Assembly: GCF_030518795.1 (NCBI RefSeq)
Contig: NZ_CP130427.1
Span: forward strand, 1,798,001 to 1,862,000
DNA from: Micromonospora sp. NBRC 110009
GTDB taxonomy: Bacteria > Actinomycetota > Actinomycetes > Mycobacteriales > Micromonosporaceae
Length of the DNA stretch: 64,000 bases
Reading direction: 5' to 3'
Shown: positions 57,529-64,000 of the stretch, one piece after another
Layout of the letters: every line of letters begins with the position of its first letter
Position numbering within the stretch: position 1 is the first letter of the stretch
Notes under the pieces: generated by a model
Database searches by the model: none
What the model saw: the letters and a program-made list of their open reading frames with translations, nothing else
Told to the model about the DNA's origin: nothing
Translations under genes and position numbers: made by a program

Positions 57529-58557
57529 ATGCGAGCCATCTGGAAAGGAGCGGTGTCGTTCGGCCTGGTGTCGATCGGGGTGAAGGTCTACTCGGCCACC
57601 GAGGAGAAGGACATCCGCTTCCACCAGGTGCACCGCGAGGACGGCGGCCGCATTCGCTACAAGCGCACCTGCTCGGTCTGCGGCGAGGAGGTCACCTACG
57701 ACGACATCGCCAAGGGGTACGACATCGGCGGCGGGGAGATGGTCATCCTCACCGACGAGGACTTCGCCGACCTGCCGCTGAGCACCTCGCACGCGATCGA
57801 CGTGCTGGAGTTCGTCCCCGCCGAGCAGGTCGACCCGATCCTCTACAACAAGGCGTACTTCCTGGAGCCGGAGGGCTCGGCCACCAAGCCGTACGTGCTG
57901 CTGCGCGAGGCGCTCGCCGACTCGGAGCGGGTGGCGATCGTCAAGGTGGCGCTGCGCCAGCGGGAACAGCTGGCCACCCTGCGGGTCCGTGAGGGCGTGC
58001 TGCTGCTCAACACAATGCTCTGGCCGGACGAGATCCGTACCCCGGACTTCGGTTTCCTGGACGAGGACCTGAAGGTGCGTCCCCCGGAGCTGGCGATGGC
58101 CAGCTCGCTGATCGACTCGATGGCCGGCGAGTTCGAGCCGGACGCCTTCACCGACGACTACCGGGCAGCGTTGCAGGAGGTCATCGACGCCAAAGTCGAG
58201 GGTCGCGAGGTGGTCCAGCCGGAGGAGGAAGAGGCCGCGCCGGCCGCCGCGGTGGACCTGATGGCCGCCCTGAAGGCGTCGGTCGAGCGGGCCCGGGCGG
58301 CCCGGGGCGAGGCGCCGGCCGGCGGCGGGGCCGAGCCGACCCCGATCTCGGCGGCCCGCTCCGCGCAGCAGGCGGCCAAGGCGGCGAAGACGGCGAAGGC
58401 CCCGGCGAAGAAGGCGGCGGAGAAGAAGGCCCCGGCCAAGAAGGCCGCCAAGAAGGCGGAGCCGGCGAAGAAGGCGGCGGCCAAGAAGACCGCGGAGAAG
58501 AAGGCCGCGCCGGCCAAGAAGGCCGCGAAGAAGGCCGCCCCGCGCAAAACCGCCTGA
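57529..58557 (+). CDS. ku: Ku DNA end-binding protein with Lys/Ala-rich tail
   Basis: Bacterial Ku binds double-strand ends and recruits LigD-type enzymes. The core (about 1-250) begins MRAIWKGAVSFGLVSIGVKVYSATEEKDIRFHQVH. It has RIRYKRTCSVCGEEVTYDDIAKGYDIGGGEMVILTDEDF, with CSVCG a Zn-ribbon remnant. The C-terminal ~85 residues are disordered and consist mostly of PAKKA/AEKKA repeats ending in Lys and Ala, like H1/HupB tails; these basic tails bind DNA and allow sliding. The ATG at 57529 has GGAGAGGAG about 6 bases upstream. It is divergent from the ligase/polymerase pair, so all three NHEJ genes share one control region of 37 bases. Confidence 0.93.
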   Translation: MRAIWKGAVSFGLVSIGVKVYSATEEKDIRFHQVHREDGGRIRYKRTCSVCGEEVTYDDIAKGYDIGGGEMVILTDEDFADLPLSTSHAIDVLEFVPAEQVDPILYNKAYFLEPEGSATKPYVLLREALADSERVAIVKVALRQREQLATLRVREGVLLLNTMLWPDEIRTPDFGFLDEDLKVRPPELAMASSLIDSMAGEFEPDAFTDDYRAALQEVIDAKVEGREVVQPEEEEAAPAAAVDLMAALKASVERARAARGEAPAGGGAEPTPISAARSAQQAAKAAKTAKAPAKKAAEKKAPAKKAAKKAEPAKKAAAKKTAEKKAAPAKKAAKKAAPRKTA

Positions 58558-58570
58558 GCCCAGCACGGGG

Positions 58571-58624
58571 TGTTAGGAGGGGCCCCCTCTACTACCGGAG
58601 GCGTTAACAAGGGGCCCCTCCTTT
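58571..58624. repeat. GGGCCCC/GTTAACGCC intergenic palindromic repeat, copy 3 (reverse orientation)
   Basis: TGTTAGGAGGGGCCCCCTCT ... GAGGCGTTAACAAGGGGCCCCTCCTTT: the reverse complement of the layout in copies 1 and 2. It lies between convergent ku and the metalloprotease gene and may work as their terminator. Confidence 0.85.
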
Positions 58625-58631
58625 CACTTGG

Positions 58632-59594
58632 TCAGCTGGTGCCGCCGGCCCGGAAGGCCAGCCAGGCGTCGCTCATCCGGTCCGCCTGACCCGCGGTGAA
58701 CATGTCCATGCAGGAGTCCTGCGTGTAGTCCATGAAGTTGTGGATCGGGTCCAGCCCGGGTGCGGTGCAGGTGTCCGCGCCCACCGGGCAGTTGAACTGC
58801 GGGTGCGCCTCCCGCGGGGTGTCCGCGACGTAGTCGCCGGAGGCGGAGCAGCCGTGCGCGAAGGTGTGCTCCAGCATCAGCCAGTGCCCGACCTCGTGCG
58901 TCAGCGTGTCACCCAGGGCGTACTTGCCCGCGGTGCCGCCCGGCATCGACTCGTCGAGCATCACCACGCCGTCGATGTAGTCCCGGCCGTTGTTGTAGCC
59001 CTTCGGGAAGTAGGCCCAGCCGAGGAGCCCGCCGCCGATGTTCGCCGCGTAGACGTTGAGCGTGCGGGAGTCGCCGGTGTACAGCGCCTTCTTCATGTCC
59101 CGCTCGTTCTTGCCCGGCACGACGGTGTACCAGTCGCTGTTCACCGTCCACGTCGTGTCGACCAGCGAGAACCGGAACGGCGTGTCGGCGGCGTCCGCCG
59201 CGGTGCGGCCCGCGTACGAGTCGTTGAGCACCTTCATCTGCGCCGCGATCAGGGTGTTCCACCGGGTGGTCTCGGCCGCGCTGAGGGCGTGGTCGGAGAC
59301 CATGTGGAAGACGGTGGGGACGGTGACGCTGCCGTTGGGCAGCCGCGGCGAATCCTTGATCACGCCGTAGGCGTTCGCCTCGTTCTTCGAGTACAGCTCC
59401 GGCTCCTGCGCGGTGGCGCCCTCGCTCGCCCGGGCCGCGCTGTGCGCGCCGGCACCCGGCTCACACGCCGCGACACCCGGGGAGGTGGTCACGGGCGCTG
59501 CCGAGGCCACCGCCCCGGAAGCGCCACCGGCCGCCAGAAACGTCGCGGCGGTGGCAGTCAGGACTGCCAGTTGGAAAGTCGATCTCCTGTGCAT
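58632..59594 (-). CDS. Secreted zinc metalloprotease (pappalysin/M43-like)
   Basis: A 320-residue secreted protease. The signal peptide covers residues 1-33 (QLAVLTATAATFLAAGGASGAVASAAP, AxA-type cleavage). The zinc site THEVGHWLMLEHTF has His233, His237 and His243 (HExxHxxxxxH, metzincin form). The Met-turn is IHNFMDYTQDSCM near residue 285. Cysteines at HGCSASGD and NCPVGADTC near the active site are typical of M43/cytophagalysin. Substrate unknown. ATG 59592-59594, GAGAGGTGC 6 bases upstream; the open frame before it is not used. Transcribed toward ku, with the repeat between them. Confidence 0.9.
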   Translation of the reverse strand: MHRRSTFQLAVLTATAATFLAAGGASGAVASAAPVTTSPGVAACEPGAGAHSAARASEGATAQEPELYSKNEANAYGVIKDSPRLPNGSVTVPTVFHMVSDHALSAAETTRWNTLIAAQMKVLNDSYAGRTAADAADTPFRFSLVDTTWTVNSDWYTVVPGKNERDMKKALYTGDSRTLNVYAANIGGGLLGWAYFPKGYNNGRDYIDGVVMLDESMPGGTAGKYALGDTLTHEVGHWLMLEHTFAHGCSASGDYVADTPREAHPQFNCPVGADTCTAPGLDPIHNFMDYTQDSCMDMFTAGQADRMSDAWLAFRAGGTS

Positions 59595-59730
59595 CGTTGC
59601 ACCTCTCACGAATGGGGGACGGGGGCGGAGCGGGATGGAGGAGGGTCGCCGCGCCGAGGCCCCTGACATCGTCGTTCCGGTATAAGAACACGTCATTCAC
59701 CGTTAACAACAGACCCCAGGAGAGGCAAGG

Positions 59731-60123
59731 TCAGCCGCGGCCGAGCTTCTCGGTAGGAGTGACGCGGACGATCACCCGTTCCTCGCCGGGCTGGCTGAAC
59801 GGGTACTTGTCCTGCCCGAGGTATTTCTTCGCCATCTTGTCGATGTGCGCGTCCGCGCCCTCGGTGACGAACTCCGCCGTGCCCTTCACCCAGAGCGTGC
59901 GGAAGTCGTCCTCCTTGTCGACGACCGAGACCGCGACCGACGGGTTGCGGGCCATGTTGAGGTACTTCTTCCGGCCCTTCACGGTGTTGAACACGATGTG
60001 CTCGCCGTCGTGGTCCACCCAGACCGGGGTGACGTGCGGGGTGCCGTCGGGCTCGATGGTGGCCACGTGGGCGAGCTGCGGCTCGGCGAGCAGGGCCAGG
60101 TCTACTTCGGTGAGGATCTGCAT
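59731..60123 (-). CDS. PPOX-class F420-dependent oxidoreductase-like protein (TIGR03618 type)
   Basis: A 130-residue split-barrel flavin/deazaflavin-binding protein. The N-terminus is ILTEVDLALLAEPQLAHVATIEPDGTPHVTPVWVDHDGEHIVFNTVKGRKKYLNMARNPSVAVSVVDKED, with the PPOX-type pattern of TIGR03618 (L-x-x-P-x-x-A-x-L-A-T-x-x-P-D-G-x-P-x-V-x-P-V-W). Cofactor F420 is likely from family behaviour in actinobacteria, but FMN cannot be excluded. ATG 60121-60123 has no ribosome site; TACGTT lies 7 bases before it, consistent with a leaderless transcript. Divergent from the FKBP gene. Confidence 0.87.
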   Translation of the reverse strand: MQILTEVDLALLAEPQLAHVATIEPDGTPHVTPVWVDHDGEHIVFNTVKGRKKYLNMARNPSVAVSVVDKEDDFRTLWVKGTAEFVTEGADAHIDKMAKKYLGQDKYPFSQPGEERVIVRVTPTEKLGRG

Positions 60124-60294
60124 GGTCGTGAACGTACCCCGCTGCGCCGCTCGTCGCTGCTGGTCGGCTAACGCCCGAGCTGTCCGGATCCGACCGGCCG
60201 TAGGAGCACCCCGGGCGTCCGGCCGGGTACCGTGTGCGCTGGCCTCGGCGGCGGCCCGCCGAGCCGCACCCACCCACCCAGCAGGGGAGTCGAC

Positions 60295-60948
60295 GTGAGC
60301 GAGCGTGTGCAGAACCGGTCGGCGGGCCAGGGCCCGGGCACCAAGGCGGAGCGGCGGCTGGCCGCCCAGCTGGCGGCGAAGAAGGCCGCCGAGGCGCGCC
60401 GCCGCCGGCAGTCGATGCTGGGCGCCGCGGTCGGTGTCCTCGCGGTGGCCGCGCTGATCGGCGGCATCGTCTGGCTGAACGGCGACGACGACAAGACGCC
60501 CGCCGCCGGCGCCAGCCCGTCGGCCAGCTCGATCGTCGAGCCCAGCGTCGCCGCCCCGGCGCTCCCCGAGGGCGCCGACCCGGCGCTGGCCACCAAGCCG
60601 AAGGTCGAACCGGGCACCGGCGACCTCAAGAAGCTGTCCGTGACCACGCTGATCAAGGGCAAGGGTCCGGCCGTCAAGGCCGGCCAGCAGATCACCACCA
60701 ACTACGTGGGCGTGTTCTACAAGGACGGCAAGGAGTTCGACGCCTCCTGGAACAACGGGCAGCCGGCCACCTTCCCGATCGGCGTCGGGCAGGTCATCCC
60801 GGGCTGGGACAAGGGCCTGGTGGGCGTGCCGGTGGGCAGCCGGGTGCAGCTCGACATCCCGGCCGACCTGGCGTACGGCAACGACTCGTCGGGCGGTCGC
60901 CCGGCCGGCCCGCTGCGCTTCGTCGTTGACGTGCTCGCCGCGCAGTAG
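60295..60948 (+). CDS. Membrane-anchored FKBP-type peptidyl-prolyl isomerase
   Basis: A 217-residue folding catalyst with its FKBP domain outside the membrane. Residues 1-40 are a cytosolic Lys/Arg/Ala-rich helix (GTKAERRLAAQLAAKKAAEARRRRQ). One membrane helix follows (SMLGAAVGVLAVAALIGGIVWL) with a disordered linker. The FKBP domain (about 105-215) contains VKAGQQITTNYVGVFYKDGKEFDASWNNGQPATFPIGVGQVIPGWDKGLVGVPVGSRVQLDIPADLAYG. The active-site residues Tyr, Phe, Asp, Trp (GWDKGL) are conserved. GTG 60295 with AGGGGAG about 6 bases upstream. Confidence 0.9.
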   Translation: MSERVQNRSAGQGPGTKAERRLAAQLAAKKAAEARRRRQSMLGAAVGVLAVAALIGGIVWLNGDDDKTPAAGASPSASSIVEPSVAAPALPEGADPALATKPKVEPGTGDLKKLSVTTLIKGKGPAVKAGQQITTNYVGVFYKDGKEFDASWNNGQPATFPIGVGQVIPGWDKGLVGVPVGSRVQLDIPADLAYGNDSSGGRPAGPLRFVVDVLAAQ

Positions 60949-61000
60949 CTCACCGCAGGCTTCCGTCCGGTCACCGAGCGGCAGTAAATTCAAGGTCACC

Positions 61001-61945
61001 GTGGGCGGTCCGTCCGCCCGCGGCGACCTGCCCACCGACGCGGAGGTGCACGTGGCGGCGCTGGACGACCCGGGGATCGCCCGGCAGATGTGGACGTGCT
61101 TCGAGCCGGTCCACGCGGTGACCTACTTCCACCCCCGGGCCCGGGCCGCCTATGAGGCGGTCGGGCTGCGGGGCTACTGGCGGGGCTACTTCGCCGGCCG
61201 GGCCGCCCCGCTGGGGCCGGTCGGGGCGCCGATCGTGGTCGCCGCGTTCTTCAGCTTCGCACCGGCCATGGTGGCCCGGGCGCTGCCGTCGGTGTGGCGG
61301 CTGGCCACCCCGCAGGAGGCGCTGCGCGCCCGGCTCACCGGGGCCGTGCAGGCGCTCGCCGAGTTCACCTACGAGCTGCCCGAGTCGCACCTCGTCGAGG
61401 CGGCGGACCTGCTGGAGGAGGCGGCCGGGCGGGTCGAGACCGCCGGCCGGGTGCTCGGCGCGGTCAACGCCGCCCTGCCCCGGGGGGAATACCCGCTGGC
61501 CCGGCTCTGGCAGGCCGCCACCACGCTGCGCGAGCACCGGGGCGACGGGCACGTCGCCGCGCTGGTCGGCACCGGGCTGGACCCGGTCGAGGTGATCGCC
61601 TGGCGGTGCCGGGTCGACCAGTCCCGGGAGTTCCACCAGGCGGCCCGGGGCTGGACCGACGAGGAGTGGGCCGCCGCCGAGGAGCGGCTGGTCGAGAAGG
61701 GCTGGCTGACCGCCGGGCGGGAGCCGACCGAGCACAGCACCGCGACGTTCCGGGCCGCCGAGGACGCCACCGACCGGGCCGCCCTCGGCCCGTGGCGGGC
61801 GCTGGGCGTGGAGCGTACGGCGCGGCTGCGCGAGCTGCTCGAACCGATCGCCACCCGGTGCCGCACGATCATCCCGCCGAAGGCCCCGATCGGCCTGCCG
61901 GCGCAGCGCGGTAGCGCCACCGACGCGCCCAGCCCGACGCGCTGA
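61001..61945 (+). CDS. SCO6745-like conserved protein
   Basis: A 314-residue cytoplasmic actinobacterial protein of the family I know as SCO6745. It has a MarR/HTH-like C-terminal region and unknown function. The N-terminal part is helical: GIARQMWTCFEPVHAVTYFHPRARAAYEAVGLRGYWRGYFAGRAAPLGPVGAPIVVAAFFSFAPAMVARALPSVW, with the family pattern E-P-x-H-x-x-x-Y-F-x-P and R-G-Y-W-x-G-Y-F-x-x-R-A-A-P-x-G. Next comes FQEAARGWT-like FHQAARGWTDEEWAAAEERL. GTG 61001 is chosen (TAAATT about 10 bases upstream could be the -10); the frame before it is short and overlaps the FKBP stop. No neighbour suggests a role. Confidence 0.8.
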   Translation: MGGPSARGDLPTDAEVHVAALDDPGIARQMWTCFEPVHAVTYFHPRARAAYEAVGLRGYWRGYFAGRAAPLGPVGAPIVVAAFFSFAPAMVARALPSVWRLATPQEALRARLTGAVQALAEFTYELPESHLVEAADLLEEAAGRVETAGRVLGAVNAALPRGEYPLARLWQAATTLREHRGDGHVAALVGTGLDPVEVIAWRCRVDQSREFHQAARGWTDEEWAAAEERLVEKGWLTAGREPTEHSTATFRAAEDATDRAALGPWRALGVERTARLRELLEPIATRCRTIIPPKAPIGLPAQRGSATDAPSPTR

Positions 61946-62039
61946 GCGGTAGCTGACCCTGTCCTGATCCGGCCGAGGTCCGGTGCCGGCCGTTGGCGCG
62001 CACGCTCAGCGCCGCGCCAACGGACCGTCCGGGCCGCGA

Positions 62040-62465
62040 TCAGCCAACGTCAGGTGGATTGGGCGGCGCGAGCAGATCCAGTGCCCGCGCCGTCGTCAGG
62101 TTGGACGACTGGGGATCGAGGGTGTCGAACAGGCGCGCACCTGTTTCGACTGCGAGAGCGACCAACGCGTCCAGTGCGGGCGTGATCTCCTGCCGGAATT
62201 CGTGCACCGGCTCGCCCCAGGATCTGTCGGTGAACTCGACGACCACCCGTTGTACGCCCTGCGCTCCGGCATAGACGAACCCATCAATGCTGGCTCGCGC
62301 ACCGGTGAATTCGAGCTCCACAATGTCCCCGTCCGCGATCGGCAGATCCAGCTCGGGGTCATCCCCGAACACCTCGCGCAATCTCCCGAGTACGACGTCG
62401 ACCGGCAACTCGGCCCCTGGTTCACCGGCTTCATCAAATCGCATGACGACAAGTTGGTCACCCAT
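62040..62465 (-). CDS. Small acidic protein, candidate immunity protein for the adjacent toxin
   Basis: A 141-residue soluble protein. It is acidic: MGDQLVVMRFDEAGEPGAEL then PVDVVLGRLREVFGDDPELD, later DGDIVELEFTGARASIDGFV and VVVEFTDRSWGEPVHEFRQE. The alternating strands and helices and strong net negative charge suit an inhibitor of a basic nuclease domain. No named immunity family is recognised. A frame-wise upstream ATG at 62489 lies inside the perfect hairpin at 62473-62506, so ATG 62465 (or 62444) is more likely. It directly follows the toxin gene on the same strand, the standard place for an immunity gene. Confidence 0.6.
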   Translation of the reverse strand: MGDQLVVMRFDEAGEPGAELPVDVVLGRLREVFGDDPELDLPIADGDIVELEFTGARASIDGFVYAGAQGVQRVVVEFTDRSWGEPVHEFRQEITPALDALVALAVETGARLFDTLDPQSSNLTTARALDLLAPPNPPDVG

Positions 62466-62472
62466 AAAAGGC

Positions 62473-62506
62473 CGGGTTGGGTCGACCAAATGGTCGACCC
62501 AACCCG
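62473..62506 (-). terminator. Perfect hairpin between toxin and candidate immunity gene
   Basis: 16-base-pair stem CGGGTTGGGTCGACCA / TGGTCGACCCAACCCG with only two bases (AA) between. On the minus strand it is followed by GCCTTTTATGG, a short U-rich tract, so it looks like an intrinsic terminator or attenuator placed 17 bases after the toxin stop. Confidence 0.75.
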
Positions 62507-62523
62507 ATCACCTCCTCAAGACG

Positions 62524-64000
62524 CTATACCGGGAAATGGATGGTATAGGGGATATTGTTCGCAATCAAGCAGTCGAGCACCGCTTGGGTTGGGCCCAGGC
62601 TGTTGTAGCCGTTGTGCGGCAGGAAATGCCAGTGGATCCCTCGTACCTTGTACTTGCTTGTCTGCTTGTTCGCGTCCACTACGTCGACAGACGGCTGCTT
62701 GAGCATCCAGGCGTCCTTCTGGCATTCGGCCAATTCGCTGCCGTAGTCCGGGACGCCGGTCTTCACCTCGTGCAGGGTCAGTTCGCCCGGCGGATCCTCA
62801 ACGGCGATGTCCGGCTTCCGCGAAACCGATCTCGGCGTCGGATACTGAGGCGTCAACACCTTGAGGTTGCGGTGTCGGATACCCGTGAGCAGATTGTCGG
62901 CGACGAAGTTCTCCCCGTCGCGCCAGTCGTACATGTAGCGAACACGCGGACCCTTGACGTGCAGGACGTTCTGGTACGCGGCCCGCAACCTGGCGAAACT
63001 CGTCCGCTCACCCTTGGCGAGTCGCAGCATGCTGGAGCGGACGGAGAGAGTGCCGACGCCAGCGGTCGCCGACTCCGCAGCGAAGCCGGCGTCCTGAAGC
63101 GCGGTCCAGTCGTCACCGAGGATCTGCTCGAGCGCGGCTTCCTTGATGCTGTCCGGAATGCTCTCGTACGTGGCGACGAGCAGGACGACTTGTTCGAGTC
63201 GGTGCGCGAATTTGAGGACGAATCGCAGGGCCTTCCCCGGAATCGCCACGGCGTCGCCCACGTAGGGGACGACGCCGAGAATGCTCAGCCCCGCACCGAT
63301 CCAGTCGCCGTGGATCAGCCCGGCGATCGTGTCGCGGATGTCGGCGAGGCCACCGACGATCCAGCCGACGACCGGGATGAAGCTCAGCGCGCCGGAGCAC
63401 AGGTTCCCGGAGAGCCAGGCGATCGAGTCGCGCGGGGCGAAGTCGCCGGCGAACATGCCGAGCAGGAAGTCGGACACGTACGTCCACTTGCTGACCTGCT
63501 CGTCCGGCCGGCCCGGGTCGAGGCCCTGGTCGTCCTTGTGCGCCACCTCGTAGTCGTCGCGCAGGCCATCGCCGTCGGTGTCCTGGACCAGGGGGTCGAT
63601 TCCCAGGTCGTTGATTTCCGTGCCGTCGGACAGGCCGTCACCGTCGCTGTCCACATTGTTGACGTCGGTGAGGGCTTCCTCCTCGGCGACGTCGATCAGC
63701 CCGTCGCCGTCGGTGTCCGCCTCGTTCGGCACGGGCACGATCGGCGGGACGTCGCCGGGCGCCGGCGGGGCGCGGGGCTGGTCGGGGACCAGCGGGTTGG
63801 TGCCGTTGGCGACCTCGGTGCCGTCGTTGACCCCGTCACCGTCGGTGTCCGGGTCGGTGGGCGAGGTGCCCAGGTCCTGTTCCTGGAGGTTGGTGAGGCC
63901 GTCGTTGTCGATGTCCTCGTGGCCGTCGGTGACCGAGTCGCCGTCGGTGTCGACCATGTTCGGCCTGGTCCAGCCTGCCAGCTCGGTGATCTCGAACTTG
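62524..64000 (-). CDS. Large secreted polymorphic toxin: TSP3-like repeats, pre-toxin region and nuclease tip (5' end outside window)
   Basis: About 491 C-terminal residues of a longer protein. The frame runs open past 64000. Residues ~15-160 of the visible part are calcium-binding thrombospondin-type-3-like repeats (DTDGDGVNDGTE, DTDGDGLIDVAEE, DSDGDGLSDGTE, DTDGDGLRDDYE), split by a Pro-rich linker. A hydrophobic pre-toxin-like segment follows: FIPVVGWIVGGLADIRDTIAGLIHGDWIGAGLSILGVVPYVGDAV. The last ~150 residues have YDWRDGENFVADNLL, then PDIAVED and HEVKTG, with the Asp-x(n)-Glu-x-Lys arrangement of PD-(D/E)xK nucleases, and a cleft-like HWHFLPHNG tip. Predicted to be secreted and to deliver the nuclease domain to competitors. 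The downstream gene is a candidate immunity gene. Confidence 0.82.
   Translation of the reverse strand, partial: KFEITELAGWTRPNMVDTDGDSVTDGHEDIDNDGLTNLQEQDLGTSPTDPDTDGDGVNDGTEVANGTNPLVPDQPRAPPAPGDVPPIVPVPNEADTDGDGLIDVAEEEALTDVNNVDSDGDGLSDGTEINDLGIDPLVQDTDGDGLRDDYEVAHKDDQGLDPGRPDEQVSKWTYVSDFLLGMFAGDFAPRDSIAWLSGNLCSGALSFIPVVGWIVGGLADIRDTIAGLIHGDWIGAGLSILGVVPYVGDAVAIPGKALRFVLKFAHRLEQVVLLVATYESIPDSIKEAALEQILGDDWTALQDAGFAAESATAGVGTLSVRSSMLRLAKGERTSFARLRAAYQNVLHVKGPRVRYMYDWRDGENFVADNLLTGIRHRNLKVLTPQYPTPRSVSRKPDIAVEDPPGELTLHEVKTGVPDYGSELAECQKDAWMLKQPSVDVVDANKQTSKYKVRGIHWHFLPHNGYNSLGPTQAVLDCLIANNIPYTIHFPV

Overview
The base composition (very high GC, third positions almost always G or C), frequent GTG starts, GTGA/ATGA stop-start overlaps, and several families (SepH, DUF3027, DUF2530, a mycobacterial-type serC, a cold-shock protein with a C-terminal extension, a PPOX-class F420-type oxidoreductase) point to a filamentous actinobacterium. 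Three copies of a GGGCCCC/GTTAACGCC intergenic palindrome and a GCGCCGATCTTGCA inverted repeat suggest Micromonosporaceae, probably Micromonospora; this is inference from memory, not from a database search.

Layout. 0-4 kb: a GH65 glycoside phosphorylase cut by the left edge, its beta-phosphoglucomutase-type HAD partner, a hot-dog thioesterase and an orphan sugar-ABC ATPase. 4.2-9.9 kb: a tight cluster of four minus-strand genes for an anionic cell-surface polymer (glycosyltransferase/CDP-glycerol polymerase, CDP-alcohol transferase, and an ABC-2 exporter ATPase and permease). 10-40 kb: mostly conserved core genes: serine dehydratase, glutaryl-CoA dehydrogenase-like enzyme, pdxH, citrate synthase 2, serC, sepH, an efflux pump beside a MarR regulator, purine permease, futalosine hydrolase (mqnB), mqnD, a cold-shock protein, a Helicase_C_3 protein, an L,D-transpeptidase and an XPB helicase. 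As I recall, several of these (XPB, Helicase_C_3 protein, csp, MFS, DUF3027, DUF2530, MarR, sepH, serC, citA) lie in one neighbourhood in Mycobacterium tuberculosis too, so this looks like ancestral backbone.

40.6-49.9 kb is an accessory zone: lower and uneven GC, orphan small membrane proteins, a truncated HicB-like antitoxin, a truncated SigJ-like tail, an orphan 3' end of RNase P RNA with its terminator, tRNA-like att scars, a repeated GGCTGTACAGCC palindrome, a 75-residue GntR repressor and a short DivIVA module with a tiny very basic peptide. No integrase or transposase is present, so I read it as the residue of past integrations. Within it sit two intact regulated units: a MerR/metallo-beta-lactamase pair with a textbook MerR promoter, and an ECF sigma/membrane-anchored partner pair.

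50-62 kb returns to chromosomal genes: a double GNAT, a patatin-like hydrolase, a TIGR03089 protein, a TetR-controlled DUF4267/cupin unit with twin operators, ltrA, an NHEJ unit (separate LigD-type polymerase and ligase, divergent Ku with a long Lys/Ala tail), a secreted M43-like metalloprotease, an F420-type oxidoreductase, an anchored FKBP and a SCO6745-like protein. The right edge (62.0-64 kb) holds the C-terminal part of a large secreted protein: calcium-binding DxDGDG repeats, a hydrophobic pre-toxin-like segment and an ExK nuclease-like tip, followed by a small acidic gene separated from it by a perfect hairpin. This polymorphic toxin/candidate immunity pair is the most distinctive system in the window.
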